Part shown: one piece after another, positions 1-9,540 of the stretch
Numbering within the stretch: the first letter of the stretch is position 1
Layout of the letters: each line of letters starts with the position of its first letter
Origin: Trachipleistophora hominis
Lineage: Eukaryota; Microsporidia; Pleistophoridae
Assembly: GCA_000316135.1 (NCBI GenBank)
Contig: JH994098.1
Location: forward strand, 1-15,894
Direction: 5' to 3'
DNA length: 15,894 nucleotides
The notes under the pieces: generated by a model
Database searches by the model: none
Told to the model about the DNA's origin: nothing
Seen by the model: only the letters and a program-made list of their open reading frames with translations
Program-made: the position numbers and the translations under genes

Positions 1-1814
1 TTCCAAAATAATATGTAAATCTATGTTTTTTATTGTTACTCATATTAGTTATGATTGAAAAAACTACATTTTGTTGAAATACATTAATAATTATCTTAAA
101 CATTCCTATCGATCAATATTACGTCACTAAATATCTTTTGTTTCTACTTACTCCTCAAGAATCTGCTCCGTTCGTAAAATACCGACATCTTGATCGTATT
201 TCATTAATAAATTATTTTAAAATCATCCTATAATAACAAATGAGGTAAATATGAAAGGTATGTTCGCTCACTTATTTGTAATGCGGGATATTACACACTT
301 CATGGTCAATTTCTCAAAGAACAAGTATTTTACATGCTATCATGTTAGTGCTTCTGTAGTTTTTAAGCTAAACTAACATAAAAAATGTTTTTTAGATGGT
401 CTAAAATTTCATTAGATGTATTACTAAAGAATGCGTTTAAAATGATAATTTTTTTTGCTGATAACAGTTTGCTGATCATAAGTTTGAACGAATGCTTGTT
501 TGACATAAAATCGCTGCGAAAAGGACTAATGCACACCTAAATATCCTATATATAATCGTTTTTTATTTTAAAAAATCATCTTTACTTTTGATCAATGGAA
601 TCATTTTCAGCGTCAAGAGAACAGCAAGATATCTGATAACTTTTTGTAACCGATCAAATATAATTCTTCCTTGAAAACGTGTATTATTTGGCAGATTTAT
701 TATGTTAATAATCCGTAAAACCGCTTTAGTTAAGTTTTCTCTTTGTTATGAATTTTACGAATCTTCGTAAATGGCTTCACTTTGTCAAACTTGTTCTATT
801 CTTCACGAATGCGTTTTGTCGAAAGATAGTACTACGAACAATCAACAATACCATTTTATCCGAGTCATCTGTGATATTTCGAGCCTGGTCTTTGTATTAA
901 CTAAATTGCATCAATTATTATTGTACTACTTTTGGACATTTTTGTATGAGTTAAGAGCACCATTTGGTTAGAAATAGTGATATTATGATGAGAACTGATA
1001 AAAAAATAAAATCAAAATAAATTTCAATCTCATGTAATAGGAACTTTCATGTAAAGTTTCAGTTATTCGTTTAATCTCATACATTTCTTGCGAAATTGCT
1101 ATATGTATAACGACTTATTCGATTTTTGGCGTGGACTATGAAAAATCTAAAAATCATTTTATTTAGTGCTTCTGCCTCAATGATTTATCGGAATGTTCTA
1201 TGATATTGTAATTAGTTTTTTAATCATGTGAGTTTTTCTTTTTCATTTAAGCAAGTATCTGCTTGTGTATTTCATTGCTTTAAATGATTACTGTTCATCC
1301 AATACACCACGTGTAAGTGTAGAATGTTTGATGATTCAATGTAATTTTTAATGTTTTGTAAATTTATCTTCATAAATGAGATATTCGTGAAATTTCAAGT
1401 TTAACATAATCATTAGATATTTCTTCACACACAGAAACTGTGTTATTGTGTTAAACTGACTGTATCAAAATGTAACAGATATATTTGACCATCTTTGGAT
1501 CGATCAGTGACCAGAATGCCATAAATGAATCCGCTTTATTTTTTGTAGCGTAAAAGAACATAAGTGACGTAGGCACTTAAGTAGTTCGATCTAACCTGCT
1601 CAAACGACGATAAAAATTTAAATGAAAGACCATGTATGATTGGGTCTTAAGAAGGCTCCTCTACTTTATGTTTCTATTCGTAAACTTCTTATAGGTTTTG
1701 TTCAAACTTACTATAGAGTGATCAACGATTTTCTCAGATAAAACTTTGCGTTGCATCAAAGTTGTTGGTCCAGAATTAATCTCCCTTATTTAATCACTCA
1801 AATAAACAACCCAG
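1..1814. other. Gene-free AT-rich DNA, window start
   Basis: No convincing gene was found on either strand. Stops are dense in all frames; the longest forward frame (771-971, 66 codons) has no recognisable motif and a length expected by chance in DNA this AT-rich. I searched for T-arm-like motifs (GTTCGA and relatives) and none could be folded into a tRNA. A 6-bp hairpin, AAGACC/GGTCTT, lies near 1626-1649 but has no T-tract typical of a terminator. Confidence 0.6.
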
Positions 1815-1923
1815 ATGTTGCAACATGTAACGGTCAAACAAAAGTAAAGGCATAATGCCTTTCAAACATGACTAACCAGTCTGTTAGTATTTTGAGATCA
1901 TTGTTGCCATGTTCTCTATCAAA
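1815..1923. repeat. Cluster of short inverted repeats
   Basis: Several palindromes lie close together. A perfect 12-bp palindrome ATGTTGCAACAT is at 1815-1826. A near-perfect hairpin AAAGGCATAATGCCTTT is at 1846-1862. A 6-bp stem ACTAAC/GTTAGT with a 6-base loop is at 1871-1888. A weaker pairing TTTGA/TCAAA with inner GA/TC closes 1891-1923. Individually each is unremarkable in 16 kb of AT-rich DNA; the spacing is what stands out. The cluster could be a folded RNA, a relic of a mobile element end, or chance. Confidence 0.4.
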
Positions 1924-2193
1924 ATATTTTGCGTCACGTAGCACAGTACCAGAATTGATATTACTACCATCTTTGTGTTATTTTAAGGCAATTTTCTCGT
2001 ATTAAGTAGTTTAATTAAATACGTATTCAACGATAGAATGCTCTTCAAAACAACACTGCTCACTATAACATATTATTCAGTTACCTTGTGTCTATCTATT
2101 AACGTAAATCTGATCTTGTGAAACTTACTTGTTATTACTGCATCGACTATATTTCATTTTGCTCTTTTTCAACACGAGTTTGAAGAATCAGAT

Positions 2194-2259
2194 ACCGATA
2201 GGCATTCCATGAATCACAGGCCGATGGCCATGGTCGGTCCCAGCGGACCAGAGAGCGTG
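2194..2259. other. Isolated GC-rich island, possible structured RNA or gene relic
   Basis: Bases 2211-2259 contain 32 G/C of 49 (65%), against roughly 30% in the surrounding kilobases. It holds the stem-loop GGTCC-CAGC-GGACC at 2236-2249 and a competing pairing CCGA/TCGG (2221-2224 with 2234-2237). GGCC is also repeated at 2219-2222 and 2226-2229. It lies in a roughly 50-codon stop-free stretch on both strands. The + frame ends ...RPMAMVGPSGPESVFY, which vaguely resembles a Walker A loop (VGPSGxGKST) but lacks the GK pair. I do not recognise it as tRNA, 5S rRNA or any other RNA. In AT-rich genomes such islands are often RNA genes or decayed coding sequence. Confidence 0.35.
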
Positions 2260-5017
2260 TTTTATTAGATAATGTGTATGAACAAGATAATTAAACTGAC
2301 TTTTACTAAAAAACAATATACATAATTACACAACGATGACAACAAAACCATGCTAACTCCATTTTTCATATTTTCTGGATAAAGTAATTCGTAAATATCC
2401 CTCTAACCACAACAAAATAATACTAACAAGCAAATTAGTTTGTTCGAGAAAAAATAAAAAATTTTTTTAACGATATAACAATGACTAGAAAGATATATGT
2501 TGTTAAAGAATTTCTATGGTCGAAAATATACTCGTGTGCTATTTATAATTGATATTTTAGACAATAATAATGTCGACTAAGAATTAATTTTTCATGCTCA
2601 ATACAGAAACATGGACAACAGGAAAGTGGTTAGAACAAAATTAAAAACAAAAAAACATATAAACATTATCAGATACAAATTGGCTCTAAATTCTGCTTTA
2701 TAAGGTTAATGGTTCGGCTATTTACTAGTTAAAAAATGTTGTACTGATCCTAAGCATCACTATGTATCAAACTCTATCAATAGTGGAATGACAAATAAAA
2801 TTGATATAAAGCAATTAATACAAATGTAACAAGCCTATAAAATAACAAAGAATGCATATTTACGGGTTTTTATTTGGTTCTGTTTTTTACCTGTGCTTAT
2901 ATATCCAATTACGAGAATTTTATAAAGGACATTATCGCCTAGCATTTATGTGTTCAGAACTAAGCTATCGCATTTTCTTAGTCAATTCAATATGTACTCG
3001 GACAAAAGAAACAAACACTGTTAGGTACATATATTGGAATCTTGTAGCTAAAATCATTATTTATTTAAGAATAAAACGTTATATTCATCATGTTGAATAC
3101 ATACTAATTGTTCTCGTATTATACGAATGTATCATGGCACATTTATTAATTTTCCTCTGTATAAACAATGCGATGCTCGTAATAGTAGAAATGACTATAC
3201 GGAAACATGCGTTTAGATGATTGCATAGCAATAGTACTTGGGCATTGTACCGATTTACGTCTATTAAATGTTTATCATGGTGCTGTTCTTATATTGACAA
3301 TATCATGCCGAAATCGGCGTGCAAATTTAATCACAACGCATGTAAAATGTAATGTTCTTTGAATAGGATGTTGTGAAAACGCCTTTTACAGCAGAGGAGA
3401 TAGATTAATAATATAAGCATAAAAATAAATTGTAATGAATGAATAGATATGGTTGTTTTACATAACCATAACGCTTTGCAATATTCTCGGTCATGGTTAA
3501 TGAAGAATGCTTATTTATTCGTATTAATAAACGTATTTTAGCACGTGAACAAAAATTAACATTATAAACCATCAGCATGATAAACTGTGCATTTTTCTCG
3601 TCTGTTATTATTTATGAAATGTTTGGTTTGAATTAACGCAGTGACAGCATGAAAAAAACCGGCTCATTTTTCATTTTAACCAACTAATGTACGTAACCAT
3701 ACGATCTTTTACATTCGAACCAACTCTCCGCTAGAGAAAGGCCTTTTATTCTTTGTGACAGAAAGAATGCTTATTATGGAAAAATTTCTGTCAAACAAGA
3801 AATTTTGACAACCATTTATGGACAAATTTTAAGCGTTTATTTTTAATCGTCATTTTATTCAAACCGTAAGCTTGCAGTTCTATATTTTCAGCTAGATTCG
3901 CAACTTAAAAGACGAAAAAATCTGTAAGACTTGTTTTTCAGATAATTTTCCCATATTTAATTAATATCCAGCACTAAACGCGATATGCTTTTAATTGCAC
4001 GGTACATTTGATCGCCATAAATCAATTTATTTCTCATAACAACCTGAAAATATATTTAAAGTAACAATTATTTTTAATTAAGTTGTTTAAATGATTCATT
4101 GTTTTCAACTTATTATTTTTATCCACATGTGTATTACATCCAAGTTAATGTCTGTTCCGCATCTTTCAATTCATTTCAACTTCAGTTTGTGTTTATTATA
4201 CTAACCTATTTCGTTATTTTTAACTATACCAAGTGAGTAGGTACCAACACTTAGCTCCCCGTACCTGAATTACAAAAAACGAATCAAACTAACGATCTAT
4301 AGCCGATTATAATCTTTTTAATGATAAATTTTAAATTTAATTACTTTTAAAATACGTTTTAATAAACCATTCTAATAATTATTTTATTTTGTTCAGAAGA
4401 TTTGCTTCGTTCATTTAACACGTCTTAAACAAATAATTGGATTATTACCGCGCACTAAGCCCCTGCTCTTGCCTTATCGGTCACCAGTTAACATCATTTA
4501 TTTTGTTTTTGCGCATATTCCTTCATCATTCCTAGCGCATTATTATTCAACCCAAACAGGTCATCAGAAAATAACTGTACCGTTTCGTTCAATTGCACGG
4601 TAATTAATTTTATTGATACTTTTATTCTGGTCTATTTTGTTTGATCCACATGTTCATTCTCATTTAACTATCTTAATTATCACTTTGTTTCATTTATTCT
4701 ATCTTGCCTCGTATTCATCTCTTTATAATCATTTAATTTCCCAGTTTTCCAATGTTTAAATTTTGTTCTATTTATCTCATCGCAATAAACACCCCTTACC
4801 TATTCCACGAATAAATTAGAACTGTTTACTACCATTTATCAAATCCTCACTCAATTACAACCAATCTGGCATAATTAACTTCTTACAACATATTTTTCTC
4901 CATCACACTATGGAACTGTTTATCAAACTAAATTGTACTATTTATACACCTTGCCGCATCTTTCCTTAAATATTTTTTTCCTTATAAGTTTGCTTTTATC
5001 TCTTAACTGCTCAGAAA
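2260..5017. other. Gene-free AT-rich DNA upstream of the first transporter
   Basis: Apart from the weak ORF at 2852-3220 there is no recognisable gene. The last 900 bases (about 4130-5017) are notably pyrimidine-rich on the + strand. A 12-base word AATTGCACGGTA occurs twice (near 3995 and 4593). A 6-bp inverted repeat AGGTAC/GTACCT spans 4239-4266. No tRNA, rRNA or transposase signature was seen. Confidence 0.55.
2852..3220 (+). CDS. Weak 122-residue ORF, probably not a gene
   Basis: An open frame of 122 codons rich in Ile, Leu, Tyr and His, with hydrophobic stretches near residues 5-19, 63-72, 83-95 and 97-110. A frame this long is somewhat unusual in this AT-rich DNA, so it is recorded. 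Against it: base composition does not rise above the spacer as it does in the three real genes, no conserved motif is visible, and no convincing start-proximal signal precedes it. It could be chance, a fast-evolving small membrane protein, or the remains of one. I cannot assign a function. Confidence 0.12.
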   Translation: MHIYGFLFGSVFYLCLYIQLREFYKGHYRLAFMCSELSYRIFLVNSICTRTKETNTVRYIYWNLVAKIIIYLRIKRYIHHVEYILIVLVLYECIMAHLLIFLCINNAMLVIVEMTIRKHAFR

Positions 5018-5029
5018 TTATTTATCCCC
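5018..5029 (+). promoter_or_regulatory. TATA-like element plus CCCC start-proximal motif
   Basis: TTATTTAT (5018-5025) runs directly into CCCC (5026-5029), ending 15 bases before the ATG at 5045. A CCC-type motif just upstream of the start, preceded by an AT-rich box, is a described microsporidian transcription-start signal. Here it supports both the chosen start and the tentative taxonomic placement. The match is short, so chance cannot be excluded. Confidence 0.4.
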
Positions 5030-5044
5030 AACACACGCCGTTGT

Positions 5045-6364
5045 ATGCACAGAAATTTTATACTCTTCAATCTTTTTGCGTTTTTGTTCCACTCCTGCTA
5101 CGCAACCATGCACCATTTCTGGTTTCACATCGCGGGCGAGTGCAAACACATCAGTGTCCGATTAAACAGCTTTGTGCAAATTTTGGGTTGTCTAAGCATT
5201 CCGAGCGCATTCGTGTGGTCGTACCTTGCCGACCGTACAAAGTGGCATACACGCATTATAGCGATCAACGCATTGTTCTATGTTATAGCATCCATTATCA
5301 ACTTTAACCTGAGAAATATGACCAACCGGTATGCCGTGCAATGCGGATGCGTGCTTGCGATACTTCTTAGACAAATTTCGGCGGGTGGTACTTTCTCGAT
5401 TTTCTTCGCGCTGCTCCTTAATTACGTAAAACGGACGAACTCATCAAATCGGAACGTAGGCACCGCCAAGATGTTCGGTATCCTCGGCATCACGTTTGTG
5501 ATGATGATGCTTGGTCTCAGTGGTTATCTTTTCCCTTCTACAAACGCGAGAAACGTTGCGCTCGTTATCTGTGTGCTGTTCGGAACGTTTTCCGCGGTAC
5601 TTGCCTTTTTTTCGCTGCCAGAGTTTGTAAAACCTGAGGCAGTTCTTTTTAAAAGGAAAATTTCGCTGAAGGATCTTTTCAAGAGGGTCTACCAGTACAT
5701 GAACTTGATCGTTCTTGCGTTTTTTCTCACAACCGTTCTGATAGGCTTAAACAGAATTGCTCTCGATAATTTCTCCACGTCGTTCTACCACCTGCTCGGA
5801 TACGAAATGCACCACATTCGGCTTTTTTTCTGTTTCAGGATGATTATCGAGGCGTTTGCGCTATTCCATAGCGACCGTCTGTGCAAATTCATTGGGCTTT
5901 ACAATCTCTTCCTGCTCTCCGCCGTTTTCACCGTGTTAAGAACGTTCATACTTACAATGTTTGACTTGCTCAGAGCATCGAAATACCGCAAGATATTTCT
6001 TGTGTGTGTGGTAGAGGCGTTCAAGGGGGTGTCTACATCGGCATATTTCTACTCGTCCACCCTGATTTTCAGATCATTTGCCAAGTACGACACACAAACA
6101 CTTGCACAAGGATTAAACGGGTGCGCCTACAATGGCGTGCCCAGCGTGCTGTTTTCAATAATAAGTGTTTTTGTTACCAATCCACAATCATCCAAGCACT
6201 CCGATGTTATTACGGTTAATGAGAAGATGCAATATGATTATTTCCTCGTATTCTTCCAAATTGTAACTGTACTCTCCTTTTTCGGCATTATTATTACGGC
6301 GGTAGGCATTTACCTTGTAAAAAAGAACAAGTTAGAGAATTTTGAATGGACCGCACACAAATAA
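5045..6364 (+). CDS. Major facilitator superfamily transporter, LacY-like/nucleoside-symporter type
   Basis: A 439-residue polytopic membrane protein with about 12 hydrophobic segments, the usual length for a compact MFS carrier. The cytoplasmic signature between helices 2 and 3 is visible as SYLADRTKWHTR (residues 59-70), matching the MFS GxLADrxGrr pattern. A charged central loop around residues 192-215 (PEFVKPEAVLFKRKISLKD) separates the halves. A Gly-rich helix pair in the second half (GLNGCAYNGVPSVLFSII, about 356-373) resembles the equivalent segment of LacY/nucleoside H+ symporters. The ATG is the first in frame after a TAA at 4985-4987, and a CCCC signal lies just upstream. An expanded family of such carriers in microsporidia has been reported to import host purine nucleotides at the cell surface; the same job here is inference. 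MFS membership is firm. Substrate is unknown; another small-solute carrier is possible. Confidence 0.82.
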   Translation: MHRNFILFNLFAFLFHSCYATMHHFWFHIAGECKHISVRLNSFVQILGCLSIPSAFVWSYLADRTKWHTRIIAINALFYVIASIINFNLRNMTNRYAVQCGCVLAILLRQISAGGTFSIFFALLLNYVKRTNSSNRNVGTAKMFGILGITFVMMMLGLSGYLFPSTNARNVALVICVLFGTFSAVLAFFSLPEFVKPEAVLFKRKISLKDLFKRVYQYMNLIVLAFFLTTVLIGLNRIALDNFSTSFYHLLGYEMHHIRLFFCFRMIIEAFALFHSDRLCKFIGLYNLFLLSAVFTVLRTFILTMFDLLRASKYRKIFLVCVVEAFKGVSTSAYFYSSTLIFRSFAKYDTQTLAQGLNGCAYNGVPSVLFSIISVFVTNPQSSKHSDVITVNEKMQYDYFLVFFQIVTVLSFFGIIITAVGIYLVKKNKLENFEWTAHK

Positions 6365-7351
6365 CGAACAGTTGTTGTGGTGCTGTTTGTGTTTATCTCA
6401 AATTATTCACGTAATTGTTAAACGGCTTAGAAAAGGTTGAAAATTTGTAGAAAATAAGAGGTTAAAGTGTTGTATGATTTCTAAGGAATAGGCCGTGTAT
6501 GAACTGTAAGCAACGTATAAATTATTGGTTGTAAAAAAATAAATAATTTAAAAAATATTAATACCTCTAGGCAATGTCATTAATGTTTTAATAAACTAAA
6601 TGTAAGTATTAAAAAATGCACAATCTTAAATTCTGCACTTTTATATTAAACAATACATGTTAATGTTTTTCTACGTATTATTATGTCGTTCAACTCCTTA
6701 TGTTCATGTGTATTTGTTGTTGCCCTGAATGTAGAACAATAGATTTATGGAATATTAACTATGTGAGACGTTAATTAAACTGACCTTCAAACAAAAAAAA
6801 TGGAATATTAACTGCTGAGCTGTTCCGTTTTAAAATGAAAGGCTGAATAAACATGAATTAATAAGAATTGTATGGCCATTAATTCCATCTTAATTTATTT
6901 AAATCACTCCATGGTAATTTACACTTTAAAATTAATTTTTAACTGCTCCTAAGATTTCTCTTTACCCCTGGTAAACAATTGTTGAATGAGCTATAGAACA
7001 TAGGAATTGATACGAACTGTAAGTCGATGAGAACCAAAACGTGCGAAAAAATATTTTATTTTCCTTCACGAACTGACCAATCAGCTTGCGAATTATCTTT
7101 TTATCATTGTGAACGAATGACGATGTGATAATGAATACGAGTGTTGTAGTAATAACCACCATAAATATGATCATAATAATATTACAATATAACAATAAGT
7201 CTGTAATAAGTTTATAATAAGGCAATAATACCATGATAATATTATTATATGAAAATAATACTATGAATACGTAATATAGCCGATAATAATATTACCACAG
7301 CAGGTAATCGCAGTAAATATACACCGCGAAAGTTTGATCGACTGATCTTTG
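6365..7351. other. AT-rich spacer between the two transporters
   Basis: About 1 kb without a supported gene. AATAAATAA near 6538-6546 might serve as a polyadenylation signal for the upstream gene, although it is about 170 bases past the stop. A 14-bp direct repeat ATGGAATATTAACT occurs at 6747-6760 and 6800-6813. A minus-strand open frame at 6962-7234 (90 codons) is hydrophobic and made largely of AT-rich codons; its 5' part lies in ATA/TAT-type simple sequence, so I treat it as chance. Confidence 0.55.
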
Positions 7352-7418
7352 CGCTGAAACAACGCCCTATCACGTCGTAACACTCTTCGTTTCAGCGAGC
7401 AAATTTAAAAAAAGAATG
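7352..7418 (+). promoter_or_regulatory. Start-proximal inverted repeat, AAATTT element and mini-uORF
   Basis: The last 80 bases before the ATG at 7430 are richer in G+C than the spacer. A perfect 9-bp inverted repeat is present: CGCTGAAAC (7352-7360) and GTTTCAGCG (7389-7397), with a 28-base spacer containing GCCC. AAATTT lies at 7401-7406, 23 bases before the ATG, resembling the AAATTT-like signal described for some microsporidian genes. An ATG at 7416 opens a 5-codon frame (MIAAR) whose TGA (7431-7433) overlaps the main start as ATGA. If transcripts begin downstream of 7416 this small frame is irrelevant; otherwise it could lower translation. Confidence 0.35.
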
Positions 7419-7429
7419 ATCGCTGCACG

Positions 7430-9406
7430 ATGAACGATCGTTACAGGCAGCTGTTCTATTCTAGCATCATTCTATTCTCCTCGTACTTCTCGTACGACAT
7501 CCCAGCGGCCCTCAACAAGAACATCCATCTCGGCAGCACAAAATTCTCATCATACGAAATTACGATGTTATACTCGGCGTATGCTCTGCCAAACATTTTT
7601 GTGCCGCTCATCTTCACATTCGTGACCGAGTACTCGGAGAGCACCCTCAACGTGTTTCTGTCGTTCCTCGTGCTTGCAGGACAGTGCGTGTTCACGCTGG
7701 GCATCTTCAAGGGCGTGTTCTATGTGAGCGTGTTCGGCCGGCTGCTCTTCGGCATAGGAAATGAGACGCTGTTTGTGATACAGAGTAAGCTTATCACCAC
7801 CACCTTTAAGGGGCGCGAGCTTGCGTTTGCGCTCGCGGTTTTTACGTCGCTTGGCAGGTTAGGCATCGTGTTTAACTTCTTGATTACGCCGTACCTTGCT
7901 AAGCGGTACTCAGCGAGTGTGCCCTCGCTCATCGGCCTCGTGCTTATTCTCGTCGGTCTTGTGCTCAACCTGTTGGCAAAACGACGGCCGCTGCAGATCT
8001 ACCAGGCAGAGCTGAGCACCAGCGAGCCAGTGCGTGTGCACAATACGGACAAAACGGTGGTTGTTGTGCCCGATGTCGAGCACGCACCGCAGGTGCGTGT
8101 GCCTGAGTTTGTGTTAGGCGGGTGTTTCTTCAGCGATGAAGCGAATGTATGGGGTGGAGAGTGTCTGATGAAATCTAAGCCGATGAAACTGCCGTATCGC
8201 ACTGAGCCGCCCACATTCATACGGACGAGAGAGACAAGCACGGCAGAGTGTGAGGTTAGAGATGAATTGAAGAAGGGGATTCGTTTTATGAATGATGATG
8301 ACTGCGAGAATCTGTGGAGTGGTGGTAATGACACGTTGAATGAGGATGATGTAGCATGTAATAATAACATTAACAAACTGAGCGTTGATTGTGTAAAGGA
8401 GAGTTACCGTGCAAGTATTTATGAAAAATGTTACGATAACAATGATCGTTCTAGTAATATTGATGGTAATAACAGTAACAATCATAACAGTAACAATACT
8501 AATATTAGTAATATTAATAATATTAACAATACTAACAATACTAACAACACTAATATTAATAATATTAACAATAACAATGTTAATCAAACCAGTATCAGCC
8601 AATCAAACAACACCCGTTCAAACGATCGCAGTGCCGGGCACATAAGCGATAGCTGCGCATTCTTTAACCGCAAAAATTGTGCACAGCAAACTATTAAAAC
8701 GGCGAGTATTGCCCATCAAAACGCAAAAGAAAGCACCTCAATTACACCGCACAAAATATCGTTCGATGAAATCAACCGTACCACACACATCCCGATAATC
8801 CCTTGTACACCCGAAAAACATACCATCAGCCCGTACTTCAGTATTCTCGTGCTAATCGCGTTCCTGTCCGCGTTCGTCTGGGCACCGTTCTATAACCTGG
8901 GCCCTCTTCTATTCCAAAAGCGTTACAACTACACGAGAGAGGCATCCGCATCGATGATGGGCGTGCTAGAAATGGTGCAGATGGTTACTATCATCGCAAT
9001 AGGTGTGCTATCCGATTTTACGGGCATCAAACTGCTGTTCGTTGCACTTGGTGCTCTCCTGCTTGCCATATCACACGTGTGCATTTATCTTAACTGCAAC
9101 GTAGTTGCAGTTATCTGTACGCTTGGCATTGCAGGTCCACTTCACTCGTGCTACTGGCCGTGTGTGAGCAATCTTGCAGCGCAGGAACGTTTATCGTTTG
9201 CATTTGCTGTTATTTCTAGTTTTCTTAACCTGTCGTTTACGGTCAGCCCGTTGGTTGCATCGTATTTGTTGCAGATTGATGGCTCTTTTAGGCTCATAGA
9301 AGGTCTTTCTGTTGTTTTTGCGGTGTTTACTTTTGTAATTGTGCTTGTTCTTAATTTTATAGATTTGAAGAAGAAGTTGGGAATGAACAAGAGGCAGAAA
9401 TGTTAG
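7430..9406 (+). CDS. MFSD1-like major facilitator transporter with a large Asn-rich central loop
   Basis: A 658-residue MFS carrier in two six-helix halves (about residues 8-184 and 467-645). The segment GRLLFGIGNETL (103-114), followed by FKGRELAFALAVFTSLGRLG (126-145), closely follows the order and spacing seen in MFSD1 (GRFxFGxGxEsl...FKGKEL...RxGs). In the second half, FVWAPFYNLGPLLFQKRY (482-499), the cytoplasmic signature SDFTGIK (528-534) and CYWPCVSNLAA (574-584) also fit that family. Animal MFSD1 is a lysosomal dipeptide exporter of about 465 residues; substrate and membrane here are inferred at best. The excess length is almost all in the central loop (about 185-466), acidic first and then Asn/Thr/Ser-rich at 341-386. 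The ATG is the first in frame after TAA at 7406-7408. No intron or frameshift is seen. MFS membership is certain, the MFSD1 subfamily probable. Confidence 0.82.
   Translation: MNDRYRQLFYSSIILFSSYFSYDIPAALNKNIHLGSTKFSSYEITMLYSAYALPNIFVPLIFTFVTEYSESTLNVFLSFLVLAGQCVFTLGIFKGVFYVSVFGRLLFGIGNETLFVIQSKLITTTFKGRELAFALAVFTSLGRLGIVFNFLITPYLAKRYSASVPSLIGLVLILVGLVLNLLAKRRPLQIYQAELSTSEPVRVHNTDKTVVVVPDVEHAPQVRVPEFVLGGCFFSDEANVWGGECLMKSKPMKLPYRTEPPTFIRTRETSTAECEVRDELKKGIRFMNDDDCENLWSGGNDTLNEDDVACNNNINKLSVDCVKESYRASIYEKCYDNNDRSSNIDGNNSNNHNSNNTNISNINNINNTNNTNNTNINNINNNNVNQTSISQSNNTRSNDRSAGHISDSCAFFNRKNCAQQTIKTASIAHQNAKESTSITPHKISFDEINRTTHIPIIPCTPEKHTISPYFSILVLIAFLSAFVWAPFYNLGPLLFQKRYNYTREASASMMGVLEMVQMVTIIAIGVLSDFTGIKLLFVALGALLLAISHVCIYLNCNVVAVICTLGIAGPLHSCYWPCVSNLAAQERLSFAFAVISSFLNLSFTVSPLVASYLLQIDGSFRLIEGLSVVFAVFTFVIVLVLNFIDLKKKLGMNKRQKC
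8450..8590 (+). repeat. AAT/AAC-type simple repeat inside the transporter gene
   Basis: A degenerate trinucleotide tract (AAT, AAC, ACT, ATT codons) encodes the Asn-rich segment at residues 341-386. It is interrupted but keeps the reading frame throughout, as expected if only triplet-length changes are tolerated. It sits in the loop between the two membrane halves, where added length does least harm. Its base composition is that of the intergenic DNA, unlike the rest of the gene. Confidence 0.85.
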
Positions 9407-9420
9407 TTATTGGTTGGTAA

Positions 9421-9540
9421 GGGATAATTAACAATCCTGTGTGAGAAATAAGTAACAATCCCGTGTAAGGAATAATTAACAATCCCGTATGAGAAATAAG
9501 TAACAATTCAGTGTAAGGAATAATTAATAATCCTGTATAT
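9421..9540 (+). repeat. Five tandem 24-bp units in an alternating (48-bp) pattern
   Basis: Five consecutive 24-bp units begin at 9421, 9445, 9469, 9493 and 9517, starting 14 bases after the transporter stop. Odd units share the core GGAATAATTAACAATCC; even units share GAAATAAGTAACAATCC (a few substitutions in units 1, 4 and 5). The A-B-A-B-A order indicates growth by duplication of a 48-bp pair. The units lie in the probable 3' UTR of the gene at 7430-9406, so they might also affect its transcript end. Confidence 0.9.

Noticed and set aside
771..971. 66-codon + strand frame
   Set aside because: Length is within chance expectation for AT-rich DNA, with no motif or composition change.
3700..3760. 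tRNA-like T-loop word GGTTCGAAT on the minus strand near 3711-3719
   Set aside because: The flanking bases cannot pair as a T-arm and no acceptor or anticodon stem can be drawn.
4933..5307. 124-codon + strand frame with a signal-peptide-like start
   Set aside because: It overlaps the MFS transporter in another frame, and after 5045 it is only a shadow of that gene; the hydrophobic start comes from T-rich spacer.
6962..7234. 90-codon minus-strand hydrophobic frame
   Set aside because: Its 5' part lies in ATA/TAT-type simple sequence, its composition equals the spacer, and no family motif is seen.
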